Shown: positions 8,037 through 15,764 of the stretch, one piece after another | How the letters are laid out: each line of letters starts with the position of its first letter | Position numbering within the stretch: position 1 is the stretch's first letter | Source of the DNA: Pseudomonadota bacterium | Lineage (GTDB): Bacteria > Pseudomonadota > Gammaproteobacteria > Steroidobacterales > JBCBZW01 | DNA length: 64,000 bases | Assembly: GCA_039193195.1 (NCBI GenBank) | Contig: JBCCWS010000003.1 | Coordinates: 124,001 to 188,000 of the forward strand | Direction of reading: 5' to 3' | Notes under the pieces: generated by a model | Databases searched by the model: none | Told to the model about the DNA's origin: nothing | Seen by the model: the letters and a program-made list of their open reading frames with translations, nothing else | Program-made: the position numbers and the translations under genes

Positions 8037-10000
8037 TACGGCCCGTCTCCATGGGCAGCGCTGTCGTAGACGCTCGCGAGCGCGTACTGGGCTTCCGTAA
8101 GGTAGGCGGCGAGGCGGGCTCGGCGCTGATCGAGCGTGAGCGTCGCCAAGGCGTAGATGTAATCGCCGTGTTCATCCATGAGCCCGTCGATCCGTGCGGT
8201 GAGTGCGTCGACGCGGGGCACGATGGCCTCCACGCGTTCGGCAAATCGCTGCAGGCGCTCGTCTGCCCCTTCGCGGGCGGCGAGCAGCGCCTCCGTGCGC
8301 GTATGTGCTTCGGCCAGGGCGCCGTCCAGTTCGTGCACGGCTTTCGTGCGGTCCCACAGGCGCGCGGCGTACTCCTCTTCCAGCTGCCAGGACAGGACCC
8401 CGTTCAGGACCCGGTATTTGTTGCGCAGCTCATCCAGTTGTTCAGTATAGCGTCCCGCGTGCGCCGGCAGCGTATCGAGTCGGCGACGCACGCGGGCGAG
8501 GCGTGCTTGTACTGCCTGCTCGTCCGAGCTCACCAATCCTGCCGCGTCCGCTTGCTCGCGCACGCGATCCAGCCGTCCCCTGACCCGCTCAGCGCGCTCG
8601 TCGAGGGCCCCTAAGCGACCGCTGGCGAGCGCTTCGCCCATCAACTCGACGCGACCGTCGAAACGCGTGCGCCGCGAGGCCAACATGTCCTGATAGGCCG
8701 TGACGCCCTCGCGCCACCCCTCGAGGTTCTGCCGCAGGAGGCGCAGATCTCGGTAGTTCTTGAGGGCCTCTTGAAACGAGTGCTCGGCCAACAAGCGATA
8801 GAGATAGCGCGTCTGTGGGGTGTCCGGCAGTCGCTCGAGCTGCCAGAACCAGCCGAGATCATCGCCCTCGACGGAGGCCAATAACTCGCCGAGGAAGCCG
8901 CCGCCCGCCGCGTCGTAGGCGACCCGGTCGATGCGCGCCATCTCGTCATTGAAGGAACCGATCGCGGCCGTGTAGCGATCCACCGCGGCGGGATAGTTCT
9001 CGAGCTTGCCAAGGGCGTAGGGCACGGCCAGGTAGGCTTCCTGCACAGCAGGGTCGAAGGGATCACCCGCCTCTAGGGCCTGCCAAGGATCGAGGGCCTG
9101 CTCGTACTCCCCCTGCGCCGCGTAGGCCCAACCGAGACCGAGGCGCGCCCGCGCGCTCCAGGGGCTGGCGTCTTCCACGCGGCCAAGGTACCGGGCGGCT
9201 TCGTCCGGTTGGTCGTCCTGCAGAAACGCGAAGCCCAGGGCAACGTTGGCCTTGTCCGTGAGCGCCTGGTGTTCTTCGTAGGTGAGATCAACATCGATCG
9301 CGCCCTCGCGCTTCAGTAAGCGCCAAGGCGTGAAGAGATAGCCAAGGCTGCCGAAGAAGCCCACCCGGTCTGGCTGCTCGCGGCCAGCGCCGATACGCTG
9401 CAGGAAGCGCGTGCCGCGCTGCACATCACCGCCGCGCACGAGAGCGACGCCGAGGTTGTAGCGCGCGTAGTCGAGGTATTCGTCCGACCCCTTCCAACGT
9501 TCGAGCTGGGCGGCCGCCTGATCGTACTGCCCGGCGTCCATGTAAAGGCGTGAGGCAAGCAGCTTGCGCTGGGCGTCGAGGTCGCGCGGCAGGGACTCGC
9601 CGATCTCCTCGAGAGCGCGGGCGGCGCGGTCAGGCTGGGCCCGCTGGTAGGCGATCTTGGCGAGGTAGAACCAGGCCCGGTCGCGCACCTCCTCCCGGTC
9701 GTCTTGGGCTAGCAGACTGTGGAAGATCTGCTCCGCGTCCTCCTGCTGGCCGTAGCTGACAAACATGCCGCCGAGCAGCAGCTCCGCCTCGGTGCTGTGA
9801 TGGGCGATGCGCTCCTGTTCGCGCGCCGCGAGCAGGCGAGTGATCGCGGCGAAGTGATCGTACTGATAGAAGTGGAACAGTACCTCGCCGTAGTGGAGGT
9901 CCCGCACGCGAGGTTCGTAGCGCTTACGTCGCGCGTCCGCGTCGTCGGCGAGGCCGATCAACGCGCAGGCGAGCAACGCGACGCTTAAGCCTCGACCCAT
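8036..10000 (-). CDS. exported TPR-repeat protein (GltD/AgmU-like by context)
   Basis: Predicted 654 aa, signal peptide at the N-terminus (LSVALLACALIGLADDADA). TPR units fill residues about 30-370 (for example DRAWFYLAKIAYQRAQPDRA and RARLGLGWAYAAQGEYEQAL), with a FxxLGYLFTPW segment in between. Residues about 420-620 are long charged helices (REQADAAGLVSSDEQAVQA), probably coiled coil, so the protein may reach across the periplasm. It starts 6 bp after the preceding gene and its TAA stop overlaps the next ATG. The repeat architecture is clear; the link to GltD rests on gene order. Not recognised as any enzyme. Confidence 0.82.
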   Translation of the reverse strand: MGRGLSVALLACALIGLADDADARRKRYEPRVRDLHYGEVLFHFYQYDHFAAITRLLAAREQERIAHHSTEAELLLGGMFVSYGQQEDAEQIFHSLLAQDDREEVRDRAWFYLAKIAYQRAQPDRAARALEEIGESLPRDLDAQRKLLASRLYMDAGQYDQAAAQLERWKGSDEYLDYARYNLGVALVRGGDVQRGTRFLQRIGAGREQPDRVGFFGSLGYLFTPWRLLKREGAIDVDLTYEEHQALTDKANVALGFAFLQDDQPDEAARYLGRVEDASPWSARARLGLGWAYAAQGEYEQALDPWQALEAGDPFDPAVQEAYLAVPYALGKLENYPAAVDRYTAAIGSFNDEMARIDRVAYDAAGGGFLGELLASVEGDDLGWFWQLERLPDTPQTRYLYRLLAEHSFQEALKNYRDLRLLRQNLEGWREGVTAYQDMLASRRTRFDGRVELMGEALASGRLGALDERAERVRGRLDRVREQADAAGLVSSDEQAVQARLARVRRRLDTLPAHAGRYTEQLDELRNKYRVLNGVLSWQLEEEYAARLWDRTKAVHELDGALAEAHTRTEALLAAREGADERLQRFAERVEAIVPRVDALTARIDGLMDEHGDYIYALATLTLDQRRARLAAYLTEAQYALASVYDSAAHGDGP

Positions 10001-10006
10001 CGACAG

Positions 10007-10582
10007 CTACTCCCACACCCGCGCCACGAACTCGGGCTGCTGCTTGCGCTCGCTGTCGTGAATCTGGAGCTCCACATAGCGCGTACCTAGACCCTTTTCG
10101 AACTCGAGGGTGGTACCGCGTCGGTAGTCGCGCCCGTGAGGCCCCTTACCGGTGAAACGCGCGACCAGCTCGTGCTCGCCAGCGCGCAGGTTGCCCACGA
10201 AGAGCTTTTGTACGCCGCCGCGAACGAGCGCATCGACCTCGCGTTGGGTGTAGAGATGACTCGCCACCTGCTTGCCATCCACCTCGAGTTCTACGCCGTC
10301 GAGGGCGAAGTAGGTGCCAACGTCGAAGGAGAGGAAGACGGTGACTTGCGTGTTGGCGGGAAATAGCAACTCTTCTTCGAGAATGAACAGATCGCGGTTG
10401 AGAGCCAGCACCTCACTCTTGAGGTCCTGGACTTCCTGGTCGATCGCCTTGAGGGGCGCGTCGGCAGCGGGCGGGCTGATGGCGGCGTCGGCCCCGGCGC
10501 CCGGCTCCTGGGCGCTGGCCAGACTGCCAAACAGGCAAACAGCAGCGATTAGCAGAGCTGCCCCCGACGATCGCCCATTCAT
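10007..10582 (-). CDS. exported coiled-coil protein, first gene of the Agl-Glt-like operon
   Basis: Predicted 191 aa from the ATG at 10582, chosen because a signal peptide follows at once (GAALLIAAVCLFGSLASAQ). The mature protein begins with an acidic/alanine stretch, then a short coiled coil (DQEVQDLKSEVLALNRDLFILEEELL, about residues 45-70), then a beta-rich domain with the pattern VFLSFDVGTYFALDGVELEVDG and GEHELVARFTGKGPHGRDY. The latter resembles an Ig-like or lipoprotein-binding fold by hydrophobic pattern only. It is likely periplasmic. I do not recognise a named family. As the first gene it marks the promoter region (10583-10828), where I see no clear -35/-10. Confidence 0.75.
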   Translation of the reverse strand: MNGRSSGAALLIAAVCLFGSLASAQEPGAGADAAISPPAADAPLKAIDQEVQDLKSEVLALNRDLFILEEELLFPANTQVTVFLSFDVGTYFALDGVELEVDGKQVASHLYTQREVDALVRGGVQKLFVGNLRAGEHELVARFTGKGPHGRDYRRGTTLEFEKGLGTRYVELQIHDSERKQQPEFVARVWE

Positions 10583-10828
10583 AAGTGTCCGCCGACACCA
10601 CTGTCGCCGGTCGCCCGATACCGTCCCCATACGCTTGGCACCCGTCAGGTCGCGAAAGATGATTCTTTGGCCACGAGAGGGGGCGTCCACCACCGCCGAA
10701 GCTGGGGCGCAGGAGGCCGCTCATCGGGCTTGGCTACGCTCCCATACGCGTCGATTCACCTTCAATGTGTCGGGTCACAACTACAAGCCCCTATCTGACG
10801 GGCTTCACAAAGTGCCATCAAAAGGCGC

Positions 10829-12265
10829 TTAGGGGGTCACACGCTGGAAGTTGCCCATGTCCCCTTGTAGGTAGAGGGTGCCCTCGTCATCGCGCACGAA
10901 TGCGCTGGTGGCGGCCGGCTCCCAGGGGCGGCGAAAGGTGTGATCGCCCAGCGGCAAGAGAGGGCGTGGGGAGCCGCCGTCGATTCGGGTCAGGAGTCGT
11001 CCGCCTTCCCGCTCGATCACCATTCGCTTCACCGGCGCGCCCGCGAAGCGCGTCGTGGCCGAGCGGTACTCGCCTGCGTAGGCGTCTAGGTCGCTCGGCG
11101 CCAGCCTGGCGACAGGCGGGACGCTCGGCCGAGGCGAGGTAGCGGCCGGCGCGAAGGCGTCTTCGATCACCCGTCTCAGGCGCCGCAGGGACTGCTTGCG
11201 GAACGCGGTGATGACGAGGAAGTAGCCCCGATCGAGCTCACGGCTGTAGCCGTAGTGGGCGAGGTAGCCGTCGGCATCGCCACCGTGGCCGTGCCAGATG
11301 ACGCCTTTGCGCGCCCAAGCGTAGTTGCCGAGGCCGTAGCCCCAGCCCGTAAGACCAGCCTTGGCGGCCAGAGTGGTGCGCGGGGATTCGAGGCGGGTGA
11401 TCGACTCGCTCGTCAGTAGCCGTCGACCCTCTACCACACCCTCACCCATCAGCAGCTGCAGCAGGGGCACCATGTCCTTGGGCGTCAGGTTCAAGGCGCC
11501 GAAGGCGGGGTACAACATGTGCCAGTAGACCATCGGTGTGCGGCCGTCGCGATCGTAGCCCTTAGCCAGGTGCGCGAGCGTATCGGGCGTCGGGCTAAGG
11601 GTCGCACTGGTGAGGCCCATAGGTGCGAACAGAGCCTCCTGCATGAAGCGCTCGAAGGGCTGGCCGCTCACCTCCTCGAACACCTTGGCAGCGACCCCCG
11701 CGCCGGAGTTGGAGTAGGAGGAGTGGGTGCCGGGTGGCCAGCGGGCCGTGCGCGAGGCAGGACGCAAGGCGAGTGCCCGGTCGAGGCTCATCGGCTCCCG
11801 CACGGCCCACTCGTCCGCGACCATATCCTGAAACCCCGCCGTGTGCTCGAGCAGGTGCGCGATGCGTACGGGCACCTCGTCCGCCCAGGGGTTATCGAAG
11901 GGCGCGGGGCCGTCGAGGTGTTCGGTCACCGGGTCGTCGAGCTGCAGCATCCCACGCTCCGCCAGGACTAGGGCCCCAAGGGAGGTGAAGGTCTTGGTGA
12001 TTGAGCCCACGCGAAAGACCGTATCCGGCCCGACCGGCACCTGCGATTCGAGGTCGCGCACGCCGTAGGCGCCTACATGGAGGGTCTCGTGCGTACTCAC
12101 CAGCGCCAGCCCCATCGCAGGTACGTGCTCCTCCTTGCGCACGGAGTCAAGACGCGCGATCAAGTCATCGGGCACGCCCTGCCCCACGGCCACGAGCGGA
12201 CAGACAGAGGCAAACAAGAGCACTAGGCAACCTGACGGGAGGCAGGATACCGAGAGGGCCTTCAC
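10829..12265 (-). CDS. serine hydrolase, beta-lactamase/class C family, exported
   Basis: Predicted 478 aa with a signal peptide (VLLFASVCPLVAVGQG). The class C beta-lactamase/DD-peptidase fold is shown by SITK (Ser88-Lys91, nucleophile and base), YSN (Tyr184-Asn186) and a HGHGGDADG segment near residue 330 in the HxG/KTG position. The C-terminal ~110 residues form the small barrel often attached to such hydrolases (YAGEYRS motif). These proteins are usually peptidases or esterases acting in the periplasm; true beta-lactam resistance is not implied. It overlaps apbE by 4 bp, so the two are co-translated. Substrate unknown. Confidence 0.85.
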   Translation of the reverse strand: MKALSVSCLPSGCLVLLFASVCPLVAVGQGVPDDLIARLDSVRKEEHVPAMGLALVSTHETLHVGAYGVRDLESQVPVGPDTVFRVGSITKTFTSLGALVLAERGMLQLDDPVTEHLDGPAPFDNPWADEVPVRIAHLLEHTAGFQDMVADEWAVREPMSLDRALALRPASRTARWPPGTHSSYSNSGAGVAAKVFEEVSGQPFERFMQEALFAPMGLTSATLSPTPDTLAHLAKGYDRDGRTPMVYWHMLYPAFGALNLTPKDMVPLLQLLMGEGVVEGRRLLTSESITRLESPRTTLAAKAGLTGWGYGLGNYAWARKGVIWHGHGGDADGYLAHYGYSRELDRGYFLVITAFRKQSLRRLRRVIEDAFAPAATSPRPSVPPVARLAPSDLDAYAGEYRSATTRFAGAPVKRMVIEREGGRLLTRIDGGSPRPLLPLGDHTFRRPWEPAATSAFVRDDEGTLYLQGDMGNFQRVTP

Positions 12266-13281
12266 GGGCCAGCGTTGCCGTTCGCAGCGGGCGCGACCAA
12301 GCCGCTCGAGTAGTGAGTCTGGCCTCTGGCGTCGATGATTACGGTCTCGTAGGGATCTAATGCGTCGATCAACGCCAGGCCATCTTTGACCCCCAGCACG
12401 AAAACGCCCGTCGACAAGGCGTCGGTGGTGGTGGCGTCCGGACCGATGATGGTCACGCTCATCACCTCACGCGGCGACTCGCCAGTGCCGGGCCTGAGGA
12501 TGTGGTGGTGCCGTACGCCGTCCACCTCAAAGAAACGTTCGTAGTCACCGGAGGTAGAGATCGCCTCATCCACCAAGGGAATGCGAGTGACCACCGTTCC
12601 CTCTGTGCGCGGATTGCGAATACCGACGGTCCATGGCCTTCCTCGGCGGTCGCCGAGAATGCGGCTATCGCCGCCAGCGGTGACGATCGCGTGCTCGATG
12701 CCTCGCGCGCGTAGGAGCGCATTCCCCCGCTCCACCGCGTATCCCTTGGCGATGCCGCCGAGATCGATGCGCACGCCCTCACGCTGGAAGCGGATGCTGT
12801 GGGTCTGGGGGTCCATGGTCACAAAACGGTAGTCGACGGCCTTCAGCGCCTGCACCACCGCTTTCGCCTCGGGCTTGATGCCTTTGCGGTAGTCGTAGAG
12901 GTAGCCGACGCTCGCGTAGGTGATGTCGAAGGCCCCTTGGGTCAGCTCGGAGAATTCGAGCGCACGGGCGATCAGACCAAAAAGCTCACGCGATACGCTG
13001 ACCGGACGATCCGCGGCGTCACGGTTGACGGCGGACAGCTGCGTGTCCTCCTGCCAGGTGCTCATCAACGCGTTGATTCGGTGCATCTCCCGGATCACCG
13101 CATCGAGGGCCTCCTCCGCTGCCGCCTCGTCTTCGTGCCAGAGCTGGACCGCGATGTTGGTGCCCATGACCCCTTCACTGCGCGAATGCCAGTTCGCGTG
13201 CGCGGCGGTAGCGAGCACACAGCAAAAAGACAGTGCAAAGCCAACGAGGAAGCGCCGGCGCGCTAGGGACAGGTCTGACAT
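12262..13281 (-). CDS. apbE: FAD:protein FMN transferase ApbE
   Basis: Predicted 339 aa. ApbE attaches FMN through a phosphoester to a threonine or serine of exported flavoproteins such as NqrB/NqrC or RnfG, using FAD and Mg2+. Visible family motifs: GVMGTNIAVQLW near the N-terminus, DLGGIAKGYAVERG in the middle, TAGGDSRILGDRRGRPWTVGI (FAD-binding stretch), and ISTSGDYERFFE plus HHHILRPGTGESP near the C-terminus. The N-terminus has LARRRFLVGFAL, a twin-arginine-like or Sec signal, so the enzyme is periplasmic. The target protein is not in the window; the neighbour is a serine hydrolase. Confidence 0.93.
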   Translation of the reverse strand: MSDLSLARRRFLVGFALSFCCVLATAAHANWHSRSEGVMGTNIAVQLWHEDEAAAEEALDAVIREMHRINALMSTWQEDTQLSAVNRDAADRPVSVSRELFGLIARALEFSELTQGAFDITYASVGYLYDYRKGIKPEAKAVVQALKAVDYRFVTMDPQTHSIRFQREGVRIDLGGIAKGYAVERGNALLRARGIEHAIVTAGGDSRILGDRRGRPWTVGIRNPRTEGTVVTRIPLVDEAISTSGDYERFFEVDGVRHHHILRPGTGESPREVMSVTIIGPDATTTDALSTGVFVLGVKDGLALIDALDPYETVIIDARGQTHYSSGLVAPAANGNAGP

Positions 13282-13417
13282 GCGGCGATCACTCCCGCGG
13301 CTGGGCTAAGTGGGTAAGACAACAGGGATCGACGATGTTCCGTCAAATCGCCGATACGCGGCGGACGCTACCCTAGCCACCCGCTGAGACCTGTGAACCC
13401 GTTGTCAGAAGCCGACG

Positions 13418-14044
13418 TCACCCGTCGGCGGCGAGGGCCGCGCGCAAGTCCTGCCAGCGTGCGATCTCGGCACGCTTGCGCCTGGCGAACACCGCGCCGC
13501 CCACCAGAAAGGCAACGCCGTAGACCACGGCAAAGCCGTAGGCGTACAAGCGTCGCCTCACATCATCCGCGCCCAGGGGATCGCCCCCCCAGAACTCGAC
13601 AGCCGCCCAGCCCGCCATGAAGATGAAGCAAGCGCCCACGGTCCAGTAAACAATGTGGACGATTCCAAGGCTGGCCTGGGCCTGGCGAATCGAGGCGTCG
13701 ATAAGGCTGCGCGCATCCGCGTCGACCCCATCGGCCACGGACCACACGGGGCGGCGCACGCGGATACCACCGAGCAGGGCGAGCACTCCAGCGGTGCCAA
13801 GGAAACCCATCCATACCAGCGACTTCAGCGCTAGCGCTGGGGACGTCAACGCCACCCAGACGATGAGCGCGAGCACCGCCACGGTGCACGCCCAATCGCC
13901 CCACATCATCAGTCGGGTCATGCGCTGGCGCCGACGCAAGGTGCTCTGGAGCTGCTCGATATTCACGGCGACCGCGCTGGGCTGGGTCTGCCAGAGCGCC
14001 TGCAGATCACTTAGGTCGTCACGATCGTTCGGCGATCCGCTCAT
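13418..14044 (-). CDS. membrane protein paired with ECF sigma factor (possible anti-sigma)
   Basis: Predicted 208 aa, overlapping the sigma-factor stop by 4 bp (ATGA). A soluble N-terminus of about 45 residues (DLSDLQALWQTQ) precedes four probable membrane helices (about 48-68, 74-94, 125-150 and 165-185). No zinc-binding HxxxCxxC motif is seen, so it is not a classic ZAS anti-sigma factor. Translational coupling to the sigma gene makes an anti-sigma or sensor role likely, by context only. The short cytoplasmic tail is basic (ARRKRAEIARW). Confidence 0.7.
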   Translation of the reverse strand: MSGSPNDRDDLSDLQALWQTQPSAVAVNIEQLQSTLRRRQRMTRLMMWGDWACTVAVLALIVWVALTSPALALKSLVWMGFLGTAGVLALLGGIRVRRPVWSVADGVDADARSLIDASIRQAQASLGIVHIVYWTVGACFIFMAGWAAVEFWGGDPLGADDVRRRLYAYGFAVVYGVAFLVGGAVFARRKRAEIARWQDLRAALAADG

Positions 14045-14655
14045 GACTCCAACTCCTCGCGGAGGGCGCGGCGCGCCCGATTCAGGCGCACGCCCACGTT
14101 GTTGACGGAGATTCCCAAGGCGTCCGCGATCTCACGGTGATCGAAGCCCTCCAGGGCGAGGGAGACGACCTGACGTGGTCCGAGCGGCAGTTGGCCTACG
14201 GCTGACACCAGACGCTCGTAGGTTTGCTCGGCGTTCACCTGCTGGACGGGGTCTTGGGCGGGCCCCGCGGCGGAGTGCGCAGGACCGTCTCCCTCGTCGA
14301 CGGTTTGGGGTCGTCGGATCTCGCGGCCGACGTGGCTGACGCCACGATTGTGGGCGATTCGAGCAACGAAGGTGCGCACGCTGGATCGCCCCTCGAAGCG
14401 CTCCAATGATCGCCATACGGCCAGCACAATCTCCTGCACCAGCTCCTCGCGACGCATGGGATCGGCCTCGTAGGTGGCGGCGATGCGGGCGAGCATCGGC
14501 CCGTACTCGCCAAGCACCTCGTTGAGGGCGATCGGCGCGCAGGGGGTGGCGACTGCTGCCACAGTCGCCCCGACCCTAGGCGCAGGCTCTTCCTCACGCG
14601 CAACGACGTGAGGCGCCCCCGCAGCGCCCGGCAGTGTGGACGCCGCCGCGCTCAC
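14041..14655 (-). CDS. ECF-type RNA polymerase sigma factor
   Basis: Predicted 204 aa. Residues about 50-110 form sigma region 2 (LARIAATYEADPMRREELVQ, then VLAVWRSLERFEGRSSVRTF) and about 145-200 form region 4 with a helix-turn-helix (LPLGPRQVVSLALEGFDHRE, IADALGISVNNVGVRLNRAR). An alanine/proline-rich N-terminal tail of about 45 residues is longer than usual; a later start is possible, but the ATG at 14655 overlaps the small upstream gene by 4 bp. It would direct transcription of an envelope-stress or similar regulon, perhaps including its own operon. Targets unknown. Confidence 0.88.
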   Translation of the reverse strand: MSAAASTLPGAAGAPHVVAREEEPAPRVGATVAAVATPCAPIALNEVLGEYGPMLARIAATYEADPMRREELVQEIVLAVWRSLERFEGRSSVRTFVARIAHNRGVSHVGREIRRPQTVDEGDGPAHSAAGPAQDPVQQVNAEQTYERLVSAVGQLPLGPRQVVSLALEGFDHREIADALGISVNNVGVRLNRARRALREELES

Positions 14656-14900
14656 GCCAAGATAACGGCTGGGAGGGTCGCGATATCCTCTTCAAGCGAG
14701 GCGGGCGCTGGGCCCTCCTCATCACTCGGCCCGGCCAGTAGGACGGCACCAAGGACAACGGCCATCAGCAAGCCGTCGCGCACCCTGCGCCACAGCAGCA
14801 GCAGCAGCACCAAGGCGCCGGCGGCGAGGGCCACCCGCCGCGGATCGACGCCAGCGAACAGGGCGGTGAGGGAACTGAAGTTGTAGCGTAATGCGTGCAT
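14652..14900 (-). CDS. small membrane protein, first gene of sigma-factor operon
   Basis: Predicted 82 aa; ATG at 14900 has AGGAG 7 nt upstream. It has one or two membrane helices (VALAAGALVLLLLLWRR and LLMAVVLGAVLLAG) and an acidic C-terminal tail (SDEEGPAPASLEEDIATL). It overlaps the sigma-factor start by 4 bp. No family recognised. The strong ribosome binding site and the chain of ATGA overlaps with the next two genes support it as real. Confidence 0.65.
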   Translation of the reverse strand: MHALRYNFSSLTALFAGVDPRRVALAAGALVLLLLLWRRVRDGLLMAVVLGAVLLAGPSDEEGPAPASLEEDIATLPAVILA

Positions 14901-15118
14901 GGGCCTTCTCCTCGTGAGTGATCACGCCACCGCGATGTGCGGAATGTCACCCGGGTAGTCCTCGACCAGAGCCGATCATTACACGCGTAGAGAAAGCGCA
15001 GGCGCAGCGAGGGAAACTGGGCCGCGCTGTCGCAATGGGGGCAAGACGACGAATCGAGGCGCCTTCGTGCGCCCCGCCCGTGCCCGTTGGCACCGACGTA
15101 AGCGGAAGGAGTATTCCC

Positions 15119-15295
15119 GTGGCCCCGGCACACCGAGCCCCCATGTCCATCAAATTGCTGACGCTTCTCGTGGGCATTCTTCTCGCGGTAGCGATGGTGG
15201 GCCCGCACACCGAACACAGGCTCGCGCAGGCGTGCGAGGAGCCGTCGGTCGGCGCCGATAGGACATCCATGGCCATCGGCCTTGCCTTCGGCTAG
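15119..15295 (+). CDS. possible small exported or membrane peptide, 58 aa
   Basis: A GTG at 15119 lies 7 nt after a strong Shine-Dalgarno (GGAAGGAG, 15104-15111). The 58-aa product has one hydrophobic helix (IKLLTLLVGILLAVAMV) followed by a short polar tail with a Cys. It ends 4 bp before the convergent stop of the DCC gene. It is the only plus-strand reading in this stretch with a good start signal. No homolog recognised; chance cannot be excluded. Confidence 0.4.
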   Translation: MAPAHRAPMSIKLLTLLVGILLAVAMVGPHTEHRLAQACEEPSVGADRTSMAIGLAFG

Positions 15296-15299
15296 ACCC

Positions 15300-15764
15300 T
15301 CATGGGGCATCGATCGGCCGACGACCCAGTATGCGTAGGATGACGTTCCGCCCGGCACGCAGCGCCGGATAGGCCACACGCGCCAGTCGAGGATGTCGGA
15401 ACAGCGCGTGGTTGAGACGGTTGAACCACCCAACGCGGGAACTCAATAGCGCCAGGGCGTTCAGGCAGTCCGCGCCGTGATAGCACTGATCGTGCAGCAG
15501 CAGCACCATGCCCTCATCCAAGTCCAGGTGACGTGCCCTGACCATCGCCACCACCTCTTCCTCGCACCGGGCGTCAAGCAGGCGCACGCTGCCAACCGTA
15601 TCCCGCAAGCGCAGGTAGCGCGTGTACCGCGCGCAGAAGGGACAGTGGCCGTCGTAGATCAGCCACGCTTCCCCCTCTTGTGGCCAGGGCTCCCCAGGTC
15701 TCGGCCCCGCCCCCGCGACTGGGCGTGCACCGAAACTATGCCGATCAATAGCGATAGGTTGCAC
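15300..15764 (-). CDS. DCC-family thiol-disulfide oxidoreductase (DUF393)
   Basis: Predicted 154 aa from a GTG at 15764; another GTG at 15800 is equally possible, as neither has a good ribosome binding site. The DCC motif is YDGHCPFCARYTRYLRL near residue 40, with CPFC as the redox Cys pair. Later family blocks are VRLLDARCEEE and GADCLNALALLS. DCC proteins are predicted thioredoxin-like enzymes and are often near, or fused to, vitamin-K-carboxylase-like membrane proteins; such a protein is encoded two genes upstream. The start overlaps the TonB-receptor stop, so the gene is likely the last of the operon. Confidence 0.85.
   Translation of the reverse strand: MQPIAIDRHSFGARPVAGAGPRPGEPWPQEGEAWLIYDGHCPFCARYTRYLRLRDTVGSVRLLDARCEEEVVAMVRARHLDLDEGMVLLLHDQCYHGADCLNALALLSSRVGWFNRLNHALFRHPRLARVAYPALRAGRNVILRILGRRPIDAP

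Noticed and set aside
10785-10805. AAGCCC/GGGCTT hairpin after the serine hydrolase gene
   Set aside because: Only a 6-bp stem and no T tract; too weak to call a terminator.
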